A stretch of DNA of 64,000 nucleotides. Origin: Paracoccus fontiphilus. GTDB lineage: Bacteria; Pseudomonadota; Alphaproteobacteria; Rhodobacterales; Rhodobacteraceae. Under the pieces are notes generated by a model. It was not told the origin of the DNA. It searched no databases and worked only from the letters and a program-made list of their open reading frames with translations. Below, piece by piece: positions 35,992 to 44,820 of the stretch (the first letter of the stretch is position 1; every line of letters begins with the position of its first letter). The stretch lies in the NCBI RefSeq assembly GCF_017356265.1, contig NZ_JAFNAW010000002.1, positions 1-64,000 of the forward strand. Reading direction: 5' to 3'. Made by a program: the position numbers and the translations under genes.

Positions 35992-36870
35992 GTTCGCCAT
36001 ACGCCGCGCCTCGGTCAGCAGCGCCTCCAGCACGGGGGTATGAGGTTCCCGCCAAGGTGCCACCAGACCGACGACATGGCTTGCGCCGTCCCCGTCCAGC
36101 GGAATGGTCCGCAGCGGCTTGCCCTGGGTCAGGAAACCCGCGATGTCCTCGGGCAGGATGGTGATCCAGCCCCCTTCCAGCACATGGGCGACCAGAACTA
36201 CCGTGGAACTGGATTCAACCGTCGCCTGGGGGGTCACGCCCGCCTCGATCAGGTTGCGGTTAATGATCCGGCGGTTCTGCATGTCGCTTGTCAGCAGGCA
36301 CAGCCGGTGCCCCGCCAGATCGGACCAGGCCACGCGATCCCGCGCGACCAGCGGAGAATCCTGTGCGCAGACCAGCATATAGCGTTCGTCATACAGGCTG
36401 ACCGTGCTGACCCGGCCCAGCGGCTCGTTGTCCAGATACGAAATCCCCGCGTCGACGGTCAGATCGTCGATCATCTGCAGGATCTCGACCGAGGTGCGCG
36501 ACAGGATCGTCATGCCGACATTCGGATGGGCGGCGCCGAAGCGCGCGCTGATCCGCGCGGCCCAGGTCAGCGCCGTGGGGATCACGGCAATGCGCAACTG
36601 GCCCGAAAGGCCGTGGCGGGTCGCCCGCATCTCGTCCCGCAACTGGCGGGTGTCGCCGACGATGCGGCGCGCCCAGACCAGGGCCGACTGCCCCTCGGGG
36701 GTCAGCCCGCCGAAGCGCGAGCCGCGGAAGACCAGAAGGACGCCAAGCTGTTCTTCCAACTGCTTGATGCCTGCCGACAGCGTGGGCTGCGTGATGCCCA
36801 GGCTGGCTGCGGCGCGTCCGAAATGGCGTTCCTTGGCGACGGCCAGGAACATTTCCAGCTTGTCGATCAT
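35983..36870 (-). CDS. LysR family transcriptional regulator, probable formate dehydrogenase regulator
   Basis: A 295-residue LysR regulator: winged helix-turn-helix at residues 1-60 (KERHFGRAAASLGITQPTLSAGIKQLEEQLG) and a ligand-binding domain after residue ~90. Such genes commonly precede fdsG in related bacteria and a formate-response role is the best guess. It is transcribed toward fdsG. Oddly, its ATG overlaps the stop of the RND pump gene (ATGA), so its translation is coupled to the pump. Control of the pump rather than fds is possible. Confidence 0.87.
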   Translation of the reverse strand: MIDKLEMFLAVAKERHFGRAAASLGITQPTLSAGIKQLEEQLGVLLVFRGSRFGGLTPEGQSALVWARRIVGDTRQLRDEMRATRHGLSGQLRIAVIPTALTWAARISARFGAAHPNVGMTILSRTSVEILQMIDDLTVDAGISYLDNEPLGRVSTVSLYDERYMLVCAQDSPLVARDRVAWSDLAGHRLCLLTSDMQNRRIINRNLIEAGVTPQATVESSSTVVLVAHVLEGGWITILPEDIAGFLTQGKPLRTIPLDGDGASHVVGLVAPWREPHTPVLEALLTEARRMANDR

Positions 36871-39800
36871 TCGGCGGGTGCGACCGCGGCGTCTGTCTGG
36901 CGGTCCTTCCGACCGCCCAGAAGCCGCACCATCAGCACGAAGAACAGCGGCGCGAACAGAATCCCCATCACGGTTGACGCGACGGTGCCGCCGATCACCG
37001 TGGCGCCGATGGCGTTGCGGCCGTTGGCCCCTGCGCCCGTGGACAGCAGCAGCGGCAGGACGCCCAGCGTAAAGGCGATCGAGGTCATGACGATGGGGCG
37101 GAACCGCTGGCGCGCGGCCTCGACCACGGCCTTGAACAGCGGAACGCCGGCGTCCGACTGTTCGCGCGCGAATTCGACGATCAGGATGGCGTTCTTGCCG
37201 GTCAGGCCGATCACCGTCAGCAGGCCCACCTGGAAGAAGACGCCGTTGTCGAAGCCGCCGAGGAACGCCCCCAGCAGCGCCCCCAGGACGCCGATGGGCA
37301 TGACCAGGATCACCGCCAGCGGGATGGACCAGCTTTCGTAAAGCGCGGCCAGGCACAGGAACACCGCCGCCAGCGACAGCGCGTAAAGCAGCAGGGTCTG
37401 GTCGCCGGATTCCTGCTCCTCCAGCGACAGGCCGGTCCAGGCCACGGCAAATCCGGGCATGTCGGACACGATGCGCTCGACCTCGGCCATGGCGTCGCCG
37501 GTGCTGACGCCGGGGGCCGGGCCGCCCTGGATCTGCATGGCCGGGATGCCGTTGTAGCGGCTGAGCCCCTGCGGGCCGAAGGTCCAGTCCCCGGTCGAGA
37601 AGTTGGAAAACGGCACCAGGCCGCCGCTGGCGTTCCTGACGCGCCACTTGTCGAAGTCGCTGGGGGTGGATCGCGACGTCGCCTCGCCCTGAACATAGAC
37701 GCGCTTGATGCGGCCCCGATCCACGAAATCGTTGACGTAGCGCCCGGTCCAGGCGACCTGCAGCAGACCGGCCACGTCGGTCGCCGTGACGCCCATGGCG
37801 CCCGCCTGCCGCCAGTCGATGTTCAGCTTGAACTGGGCCGCGTCCTCCAGCCCCGAGGGGCGGGTCTGGGCGATCACCTGGCTTTGCGCGGCCATGCCCA
37901 GGAACTGGTTTCGCGCCTCCAGCAGTTGCTCGTGCGACTGGCCGCCCCGCGCCTGCAGGAAGAAGTCGAAGCCCGAGACGTTGCCAAGCTCGATCACGGA
38001 TGGCGGCACGATGGGAAAGACCATCGCGTCCTGGATGCCGCTGAGTGCACCGAAGGCCCGGCCCGCGACCGCCTGCACGTCCTGTTCGGGGTTGGGGCGT
38101 TCATCCCAGTCCTTCATGCGCACGAAGGCCATGCCGACGTTCTGCCCCTGCCCCGCGAAGCTGAAGCCCACGACGCCGAACATCGAATCGACTGAATCCT
38201 TTTCCTGGTTCAGGAAATAGTCCTGCACCTGGTCGACAACGGCCGCCGTCCGTTCCGCGGTGGCCCCGGTCGGGCCCTGGATCAGCACGAACATGATGCC
38301 CTGATCCTCGTCCGGCAGGAAACCCTCGGGGGTGCGCAGGAACAGCAGAACCATGGCCGCGCCGATGCCTGCATAGATCAGCAGCATCCGCAGCGGGCGC
38401 CGCACCAGCCAGCCCACCGCGCCGGTATAACCGTTGGTGGTGCGGTCGAAGTTGCGGTTGAACCAGCCGAACAGCCCGGTCCTGGAATGATGGTCCTTGG
38501 ACCGCAGCAGCGTGGCGCAGAGCGCGGGCGTCAGCGTCAGCGCCACCAGCACCGACAGGCCCATGGCCGAAACGATGGTGATCGCGAACTGCTGGTAGAT
38601 CACCCCGGTCGAGCCGCCGAAGAAGGCCATCGGCACGAACACCGCCGACAGCACAAGGGCGATGCCGATCAGCGCGCCGGTGATCTGGCCCATGGACTTG
38701 CGCGTGGCCTCGCGCGGTTCAAGACCGTCCTCCTCCATGATGCGTTCGACGTTTTCGACGACGACGATGGCATCGTCCACCAGCAGGCCGATGGCCAGCA
38801 CCATGGCCAGCATGGTCAGCGTGTTGATGGTGAAGCCGAAGGCCGCAATGATGCCGAAGGTGCCCAGCAGGACGATCGGCACGGCCAGCGTCGGGATCAG
38901 CGTCGCCCGCCAGTTCTGCAGGAAGACGTACATGACGATGAAGACCAGCACGATGGCCTCGATCAGCGTCTTGACGACCTCCTCGATGGAGATTTCCACG
39001 AAGGGCGAGGTGTCGAAGGGGATGACGTATTCCACGCCCTCGGGGAAGAACCCGGCGAATTCCTCCATCCGTGCCTTGACGCGTTCGGCGGTGTCCAGCG
39101 CGTTGGCGCCGGGCGCCAGCGACAGCGCCATCCCGGCGGCGGGCCGGCCGTTATAGGTCGCCTCGGTGGCATAGCTTTCCGCCCCGATCTCGACCCGCGC
39201 CACGTCGCGCAGCAGGACAAGGCCGCCGTTCTCCTCGGCGCGCAGGACGATCTGGCGGAAATCCTCGGGGGTGGTCAGCAGGGACTGCGCGGTTACGGTG
39301 GCGTTCAGTTGCTGCCCCTCGACCGTTGGCAGGTCGCCGAAGGCCCCGGCCGAGATCTGGGTGTTCTGGGCGGAAACGGCGGCCACCACGTCCGATGGCG
39401 CCATTTCGTAGGCGGCCAGCTTGTCGGGGTCCAGCCAGATGCGCATGGCATAGGGCGCGCCGAAGACCTGCACGCTGCCCACGCCCTCGACCCGGGACAG
39501 GTCGTCCACCAGGTTCGAGAACATGTAGTCCGAGAGATCCGTCTGGTCATAGCTGTCGTTGCCGATCAGGCCGATCACCATCAGGAAGCCGGCGGTCGAT
39601 TTCTCGACCACCACGCCCTGGCGCTGCACGGGTTCGGGCAGCAGGGGCGTGGCCTGGGACAGCTTGTTCTGGACCTGGACCTGGGCGATGTCCACGTCGG
39701 TCCCGGTCTCGAAGGTCAGCGTGGTTTCCGACGCCCCCGCCGATGACGACGAGGACGAGATGTAGCGCAGCCCGTCGAGGCCGGTCATCTGCTGTTCGAT

Positions 39801-39992
39801 CACCTGCGTGACGGTGTTCGCGATCGTCTCGGCCGAGGCGCCGGGATAGGTGGCGCGCACCGTGACCGAGGGCGGCGCGATCTGCGGATACTGCGCGATG
39901 GGCAGCGTCAGGATCGACAGGATGCCGATGCCCATGATGATGATCGAGATCACCCAGGCGAATACCGGACGGTCGATGAAGAAACGGGCCAT
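36867..39992 (-). CDS. RND family efflux pump inner-membrane transporter (HAE1 / AcrB type)
   Basis: A 1041-residue proton-driven exporter of hydrophobic or amphiphilic compounds. The N terminus MARFFIDRPVFAWVISI is typical of AcrB/MexB. The proton-relay aspartates are Asp406-Asp407 in IGLLVDDAIVVVENVER, and twelve helices with two large periplasmic loops are evident. The membrane fusion protein gene is 29 bases upstream. No outer-membrane channel gene is adjacent, so it may share a TolC-like protein encoded elsewhere. Substrates are unknown. Confidence 0.94.
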   Translation of the reverse strand: MARFFIDRPVFAWVISIIIMGIGILSILTLPIAQYPQIAPPSVTVRATYPGASAETIANTVTQVIEQQMTGLDGLRYISSSSSSAGASETTLTFETGTDVDIAQVQVQNKLSQATPLLPEPVQRQGVVVEKSTAGFLMVIGLIGNDSYDQTDLSDYMFSNLVDDLSRVEGVGSVQVFGAPYAMRIWLDPDKLAAYEMAPSDVVAAVSAQNTQISAGAFGDLPTVEGQQLNATVTAQSLLTTPEDFRQIVLRAEENGGLVLLRDVARVEIGAESYATEATYNGRPAAGMALSLAPGANALDTAERVKARMEEFAGFFPEGVEYVIPFDTSPFVEISIEEVVKTLIEAIVLVFIVMYVFLQNWRATLIPTLAVPIVLLGTFGIIAAFGFTINTLTMLAMVLAIGLLVDDAIVVVENVERIMEEDGLEPREATRKSMGQITGALIGIALVLSAVFVPMAFFGGSTGVIYQQFAITIVSAMGLSVLVALTLTPALCATLLRSKDHHSRTGLFGWFNRNFDRTTNGYTGAVGWLVRRPLRMLLIYAGIGAAMVLLFLRTPEGFLPDEDQGIMFVLIQGPTGATAERTAAVVDQVQDYFLNQEKDSVDSMFGVVGFSFAGQGQNVGMAFVRMKDWDERPNPEQDVQAVAGRAFGALSGIQDAMVFPIVPPSVIELGNVSGFDFFLQARGGQSHEQLLEARNQFLGMAAQSQVIAQTRPSGLEDAAQFKLNIDWRQAGAMGVTATDVAGLLQVAWTGRYVNDFVDRGRIKRVYVQGEATSRSTPSDFDKWRVRNASGGLVPFSNFSTGDWTFGPQGLSRYNGIPAMQIQGGPAPGVSTGDAMAEVERIVSDMPGFAVAWTGLSLEEQESGDQTLLLYALSLAAVFLCLAALYESWSIPLAVILVMPIGVLGALLGAFLGGFDNGVFFQVGLLTVIGLTGKNAILIVEFAREQSDAGVPLFKAVVEAARQRFRPIVMTSIAFTLGVLPLLLSTGAGANGRNAIGATVIGGTVASTVMGILFAPLFFVLMVRLLGGRKDRQTDAAVAPAE

Positions 39993-40021
39993 GATCTGTC
40001 ACGCCTTCGTTGTCTGGATCG

Positions 40022-41233
40022 TCAGTTGCCCGACGTGGCTGCGGTCTCGGCGGCGGCCTGTTCGGCGGGCGCCCCTGCGGCGGCTTGTCCGTCGGGGGCG
40101 GCGGGTTCCTGACCGCGTTCCTGCGGAACCACGGTGGCGCCCGGTCCGATCTTCTGGAGGCCCGCCACGACCACGCGGTCGCCGGGCGCCAGGCCGTCCG
40201 TCACCACCCAGTTCACGCCGCGATCCTGGGCAATCTCGAGCGCGCGTTCCTCGACGACGTTCTGGTCGTTCACGACCATCGCGACGGGTCGCCCGCGCCG
40301 GTCGCGGCTGACGCCTTCCTGCGGGGCCAGGATCGCGTCCTTCAACTGCGCCTGCGGGATGTCGGCCAGAACGAACATGCCGGGCAGCAGGAAACCGTCC
40401 GGGTTGGCGAATTCCATCCGCAGCGTGATGACGCCGGTGGTCTCGTCCACATGCGGCTCGGCGGCGGTCATGGACCCAGTGTGCTCATAGGTGCTGCCGT
40501 CGGCCAGGCGCAGGGACACGGTGCGGTCGGTCCCTTCAGGCAAGGCGGCCTCGGGGCCCATGCGCTGCCAGCGGATGATCTCGGCGGCGGACTGGGTCAC
40601 GTCCACGCGGATCGGGTCGATCCGGCGGATCACGGCCAGGGGGGTTTCCTGCCCCGCCGTGACCAGGGCGCCGGGGCTGACCTGCGCCAGGCCGATCACG
40701 CCGTCGATGGGCGCGGTGATGGTGGTCCGGTCCAGGTCGATCTGCGCCGCCAGCACCTGCGCCTCGGCGGCCTTCACGGCGGCTTCGGCCGCATCGCGTT
40801 CCGCGATGGCGCTGTCCTGCGTCTGTTCGCTGGCAACGCGCCGGTCGCGCAGGGTCACCACGCGCTCGGCCTCGCGCCGGGCGGCATCGGCCTGGGCTTG
40901 CGCCTGCGCCAGCGCGGCCTGGGCCTGGGCCACGGCGGCCTCGTAGGTGCGGGGATCGATGCGGTACAAGGGATCGCCCTCGGCCACGAGGCTGCCTTCG
41001 TCGAACAGACGCTCGACGATCAGGCCGCCGACCTGCGGGCGCAGTTCGGATTCCGCCGAGGCCACGACCCGGCCCGGCAGGCTGGCGGTCAGCGTCACGT
41101 CCTCGGCCTTCAGGGTCACGACGGTGACGGCGGGGGGCGGCATCTCTCCGCCCGGAGCCTGGGCGGAAAGACCGCCGGGAAACGTCGCCGCGATGACGCC
41201 GGCAAGAACAAGAAGTCGAGTCAGCGTGGCCAT
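40022..41233 (-). CDS. RND efflux periplasmic adaptor (membrane fusion protein)
   Basis: A 403-residue AcrA/MexA-type adaptor. Residues 1-24 form a signal peptide ending SAQA, with no lipobox cysteine, so it is unlike lipidated AcrA. A split lipoyl domain (GRVVASAESELRPQVGGLIVERLFDEGSLV and TTITAPIDGVIGLAQVSPGALV) flanks an Ala-rich helical hairpin (about residues 100-160), followed by beta-barrel domains. The last ~35 residues are an Ala/Gln/Pro-rich low-complexity tail. It is the first gene of the pump operon. Confidence 0.92.
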   Translation of the reverse strand: MATLTRLLVLAGVIAATFPGGLSAQAPGGEMPPPAVTVVTLKAEDVTLTASLPGRVVASAESELRPQVGGLIVERLFDEGSLVAEGDPLYRIDPRTYEAAVAQAQAALAQAQAQADAARREAERVVTLRDRRVASEQTQDSAIAERDAAEAAVKAAEAQVLAAQIDLDRTTITAPIDGVIGLAQVSPGALVTAGQETPLAVIRRIDPIRVDVTQSAAEIIRWQRMGPEAALPEGTDRTVSLRLADGSTYEHTGSMTAAEPHVDETTGVITLRMEFANPDGFLLPGMFVLADIPQAQLKDAILAPQEGVSRDRRGRPVAMVVNDQNVVEERALEIAQDRGVNWVVTDGLAPGDRVVVAGLQKIGPGATVVPQERGQEPAAPDGQAAAGAPAEQAAAETAATSGN

Positions 41234-41433
41234 GCTGTCCGTCCGTCTGGGAGAATAAACCGATGGTGGCGCCTGCCCGTTCGCAGGGGCAGCCCGTCGC
41301 CGGCGATCACGCTAGCGTCATGCAGGCCAAAGAACAACGGTTTCGTTGCAGTTGCCCGCGCACGGAGAATGCTTGCCTGAACCCCGATCCGAAGGCACTC
41401 TGGTCCCTGAACCTGGCAACTTGGGGGGAGCCG

Positions 41434-41760
41434 ATGCCAGCCTATCTGATCGCGGACGTGAAGGTGACGGACGACGCATGGGTGCCCGACTATGCCGCCC
41501 GCGTCCACGAGATCGCGGCGAAGCACGGCGGGCGCTATCTGTCGCGGTCGGGCCATATCGACACGCTCGAGGGCAAGCCGCTGGGCAGCACGCTGGTCGC
41601 GCTGATCGAATTTCCGTCAAAGGAGGCCGCGCGGGCCTTCGCCGACGATCCCGAATATGCCCCCTTCGCCGAGGCGCGCAAGGCCGGCAGCGTCAGCAAC
41701 TTCCACCTGATCGACGACAGCGATCTGGCGGGCAGCATCCCCTATCTGCCGAAAGGCTGA
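41434..41760 (+). CDS. DUF1330 domain-containing protein
   Basis: A 108-residue cytoplasmic protein of the DUF1330 family, a dimeric alpha-beta barrel fold related to small stress-response or monooxygenase-like proteins. Typical elements are MPAYLIADVKVTD at the start, HGGRYLSRSG near residue 30, and FPSKEAARAFADDPEYAPFAEARKAGS near 69. The ATG at 41434 follows a strong GGGGGGAG site. It stands alone between the pump operon (divergent) and the wecG-like gene. No function is established. Confidence 0.85.
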   Translation: MPAYLIADVKVTDDAWVPDYAARVHEIAAKHGGRYLSRSGHIDTLEGKPLGSTLVALIEFPSKEAARAFADDPEYAPFAEARKAGSVSNFHLIDDSDLAGSIPYLPKG

Positions 41761-41838
41761 GACAGCCGGATTGCGGGTGTCGGCCAAAGGTGCAAGGAAC
41801 AGGCGCGGCGACCAACGCCGGCCTGTTTCGGATAACTC

Positions 41839-42588
41839 ATGCATTTTGCCTATGGCCCTTCCCTGATTCGGGTGAACATGCCCGACCACGCGACGCTGAT
41901 GGCCGAGGTTTCGCGCCGATTCCACGCCAGCGAAGGCTTTGCCCTGGCGACGATCAACCTGGATCACCTGGTCAAGCTGCGGCAGGACGATGCTTTCCGC
42001 GAGGCCTATGCCGGCCAGGACCTTGTGGTGGCGGACGGCAATCCGATCGTCTGGCTGTCGCGGCTGGCCGGACGGCCGGTGGACCTGGTCCCGGGGTCCG
42101 ACCTCGTGATCCCGCTGGCCCGGCTGGCAGCGTCCGAAAGTGTCGGCATTGCCCTGGTGGGAACCACCGACGAGGCCTTGTCCGCCGCCACGGACGAGAT
42201 CACCCGCCGCATCCCGGACTGCCGGATCGTCGCCCGGATCGCGCCGCCGATGGGGTTCGACCCCGACACCGACGCGGCGCGCGAGCTGTTGCGGCAGGTG
42301 CGGGACAGCGGCGCGCGGCTGTGCTTCCTTGCCCTCGGCGCGCCCAAGCAGGAACGCCTGGCTGCGCTTGGCCGTATCGAGGCGCCGTCGGTCGGGTTCG
42401 CGTCGGTCGGCGCCGGGCTGGATTTCCTGGCCGGAAACCAGACGCGCGCGCCGGAATGGGTCCGGCGCATCGCGATGGAATGGGCGTGGCGGATGGTGTC
42501 CGCGCCGAAGCGGCTGGTGCCCCGCTATGCCCGCTGCGCCGCCATCCTGCCGTCCGAGGCCGTGGCGGCGCTGAAGCTGCGGCGCTGA
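41839..42588 (+). CDS. WecG/TagA/CpsF family glycosyltransferase
   Basis: A 249-residue glycosyltransferase of family GT26, which adds the second sugar (often ManNAc or ManNAcA) to an undecaprenyl-linked sugar in surface polysaccharide synthesis. Family motifs are FALATINLDHLVKL near residue 34, VVADGNPIVWLSRL near 63, LVPGSDLVIPLARLA near 85, and GAPKQERLAAL near 170. The stop codon is immediately followed by the complement of the sugar-transferase stop, with no gap. Confidence 0.87.
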   Translation: MHFAYGPSLIRVNMPDHATLMAEVSRRFHASEGFALATINLDHLVKLRQDDAFREAYAGQDLVVADGNPIVWLSRLAGRPVDLVPGSDLVIPLARLAASESVGIALVGTTDEALSAATDEITRRIPDCRIVARIAPPMGFDPDTDAARELLRQVRDSGARLCFLALGAPKQERLAALGRIEAPSVGFASVGAGLDFLAGNQTRAPEWVRRIAMEWAWRMVSAPKRLVPRYARCAAILPSEAVAALKLRR

Positions 42589-43266
42589 TCAGCAGCCCGT
42601 CCGGCCCAGCACGACCGAAACCGTGCGCAGAAGGATCGCAAGGTCGCTGCCGAAGGACAGGCTGCGCTCATAACGGTCGTCGTACCAGGCGCGGGCCGCG
42701 AAGGTGGTGCGGTTGCGGCCGGCGGTCTGCCAGAACCCGGTGATGCCGGGACGCAAGCGGTAATATCCGTCGCCCGAATACAGGTTCTGTTGGTCCGGCA
42801 TCATCGGGCGGGGCCCGACCAGGCTCATCTCGCCGGTCAGGACGTTCCACAACTGCGGCAGCTCGTCCATGGAACTGGCGCGCAGCAGGCGGCCAAAGGC
42901 GGTGACACGCGGGTCCTGGCGCAGCTTCTGCGCCGCGTCCCATTCCTGCCGGGCCTGCGGGTTGCCGGCCAGATAGGATTCAAGCCGCTGGTCCGCGTCA
43001 TGGACCATGCTGCGCAGTTTCCACATGCGGAAGATGCGGCCGTCGCGGCCGATGCGCTTTTGCGAATAGAACGGGTTCTTTCCGTCGACCATCACGATCA
43101 ATGCCAGCAGCAGCACCAGCGGCACCACGATGGGCGAGGTCAGAAGAACAAGAAGCATATCCAAAGGACGCTTGACCAAGCTGCGATAAAACCACGGGCT
43201 CTGCTTGGCATGGGACGGAATGGCCGAAACACGGGCCATGACGACCGACTGGGACTTAACCGACAT
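42589..43266 (-). CDS. Polyprenyl-phosphate sugar-1-phosphate transferase (exopolysaccharide initiating enzyme)
   Basis: A 225-residue enzyme of the bacterial sugar transferase family. It places the first sugar phosphate on undecaprenyl phosphate. A single N-terminal membrane segment (about residues 32-58) is followed by the catalytic domain with RIGRDGRIFRMWKLRSM, SSMDELPQLWNVLTGEMSLVGPRP and YRLRPGITGFWQTAGRN. It is the small single-helix type, without the large WbaP N-terminal membrane domain. The gene faces the GT26 gene, so the two could give the first two steps of one glycan. Confidence 0.9.
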   Translation of the reverse strand: MSVKSQSVVMARVSAIPSHAKQSPWFYRSLVKRPLDMLLVLLTSPIVVPLVLLLALIVMVDGKNPFYSQKRIGRDGRIFRMWKLRSMVHDADQRLESYLAGNPQARQEWDAAQKLRQDPRVTAFGRLLRASSMDELPQLWNVLTGEMSLVGPRPMMPDQQNLYSGDGYYRLRPGITGFWQTAGRNRTTFAARAWYDDRYERSLSFGSDLAILLRTVSVVLGRTGC

Positions 43267-43629
43267 TTTTACCTGCACATCACTAAAAACAATGCACCCC
43301 GAACCACTGAGGCGCTCACTCGCAACGATTGGAACATAGCATTCCGCCAAACCGCTGAATATGGCTAAACTTTAATTTAAATGGTTAGGAACCTGCCATT
43401 TTGGATAGTTTGTCTGCCCGCTCTGCCTGCAGGCGCCCCTCGGACCGGCCGGAACAACCCTGAGTCGATCAGCCGCCGGCCCTCGCCGCATGTGTGATTC
43501 TGGCGCGGTCCCGTGTCTGACAAGCAGCGGCCGTCACATTCGCGGTGCCGCTTGGTTGATCTATGCCTGTTTCCGCCTATGCTGCGCTGCGACATGCCTG
43601 CCCGCACGAAGGGATAAGGAAACCACGCC
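43267..43629. other. 363-base divergent intergenic region, partly AT-rich
   Basis: No gene is apparent. The part next to the sugar-transferase start (about 43265-43405) is clearly AT-richer than the surroundings and includes ACTTTAATTTAAATGG with the 8-base palindrome ATTTAAAT at 43374-43381. This is where a promoter or regulator site for the sugar transferase would be expected, but no good -35/-10 pair was found. The half nearer the TelA gene returns to high GC. A GGATAAGGA ribosome site precedes the TelA ATG. Confidence 0.4.
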
Positions 43630-44820
43630 ATGACCGACGAGACCCGCCGCCGCGCCGAGGACATCCGCACCCAGATCGAGGATCTGACCCAGGCCGCCCT
43701 GCCCGAACCCAAGGCCGATCCGCTGTCCGTGCGATCCGCCGATCCCCAGCTTGCCGCCGAAATCCGCCGCCGCATGGACGAGATCGATCTGGGCGACACC
43801 GGCTCGATCGTGCGCTTCGGCACGCGCGCGCAGGCCGGACTGCAGGAAATCAGCCAGAAGATGCTGGCGGACGTCAAAAGCAAGGACGTCGGGCCCGCGG
43901 GCGAAAGCCTGCGCAGCATCGTGACCACCATCCGCGGCTTTTCGACCAGCGAACTGGACATGCGCCGGACGCGAAGCTGGTGGGAAAAGCTGCTTGGCCG
44001 GTCGGCGCCCTTCGCCAAGTTCGTGGCCAACTACGAGCAGGTCCAGACCCAGATCGACCGCATCACGGTCGAGTTGGAGCGTCACGAGCAGACGCTGCTG
44101 AAGGACATCAAGTCGCTGGACCTGCTGTATGGCCATACGCTGAACTTCTATGACGAACTGGCGCTGTACATCGCCGCCGGCGAGGAAAAGCTGCAGGACC
44201 TGGACACGACCGCCATTCCGCAGCTTGAGGCCCGGCTCAAGTCCGCGCCCGAGGACGAGCAGGTGATGCAGGCCCAGGCGCTGCGCGACCTGCGCGCCGT
44301 GCGCGACGACCTGGAGCGGCGCGTCCACGACCTGAAGCTGACCCGGCAGGTGACGATGCAGTCCCTGCCCTCGATCCGGCTGGTGCAGGAAAACGACAAG
44401 TCGCTGGTGACAAAGATCAACTCGACCCTGGTGAACACCGTGCCGCTGTGGGAAACGCAACTGGCGCAGGCGGTCACCATCCAGCGCAGCGCCGAGGCCG
44501 CGCGCGCCGTCAAGGAAGCCAGCGACCTGACGAACGAGCTGCTGACCCGCAACGCCGACAACCTGCGCCAGGCCAATGTCCAGATCCGCACGCAGACGGA
44601 ACGCGGTGTCTTCGACATCAATTCGGTCAAGGCCGCCAATGCGCAGCTGATCGCCACCATCGAGGATTCGTTGCGCATCGCCGACGAGGGCCGCACCCGC
44701 CGCGCCGCCGCCGAGGGCGAGCTGGCGAAGATGGAAGCGGAACTTCGCGACACGCTGGCCCGTGCGACGGCCCGGCGCCAGGAAGGGCCGTCGGCGCCGG
44801 GGACGCCGATCCGGCAATGA
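43630..44820 (+). CDS. Toxic anion resistance protein, TelA family
   Basis: A 396-residue cytoplasmic protein that is mostly helical and coiled-coil. It matches the TelA/KlaA family named after tellurite-resistance loci, with the characteristic RSWWEKLLGRSAPFAKFVANYEQVQTQIDRI block near residue 118, LLYGHTLNFYDELALYIAAGEEKL near 160, and the LWETQLAQAVTIQRSAEAARAV stretch near 275. The biochemical role is unknown; comparative work places TelA in membrane and metal stress systems. It is coupled (ATGA) to the lipoprotein gene that follows. Confidence 0.88.
   Translation: MTDETRRRAEDIRTQIEDLTQAALPEPKADPLSVRSADPQLAAEIRRRMDEIDLGDTGSIVRFGTRAQAGLQEISQKMLADVKSKDVGPAGESLRSIVTTIRGFSTSELDMRRTRSWWEKLLGRSAPFAKFVANYEQVQTQIDRITVELERHEQTLLKDIKSLDLLYGHTLNFYDELALYIAAGEEKLQDLDTTAIPQLEARLKSAPEDEQVMQAQALRDLRAVRDDLERRVHDLKLTRQVTMQSLPSIRLVQENDKSLVTKINSTLVNTVPLWETQLAQAVTIQRSAEAARAVKEASDLTNELLTRNADNLRQANVQIRTQTERGVFDINSVKAANAQLIATIEDSLRIADEGRTRRAAAEGELAKMEAELRDTLARATARRQEGPSAPGTPIRQ

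Noticed and set aside
43377..44030. A 217-codon minus-strand frame across the TelA gene start
   Set aside because: It is Ser/Arg-rich without motifs, antisense to well-conserved TelA sequence.
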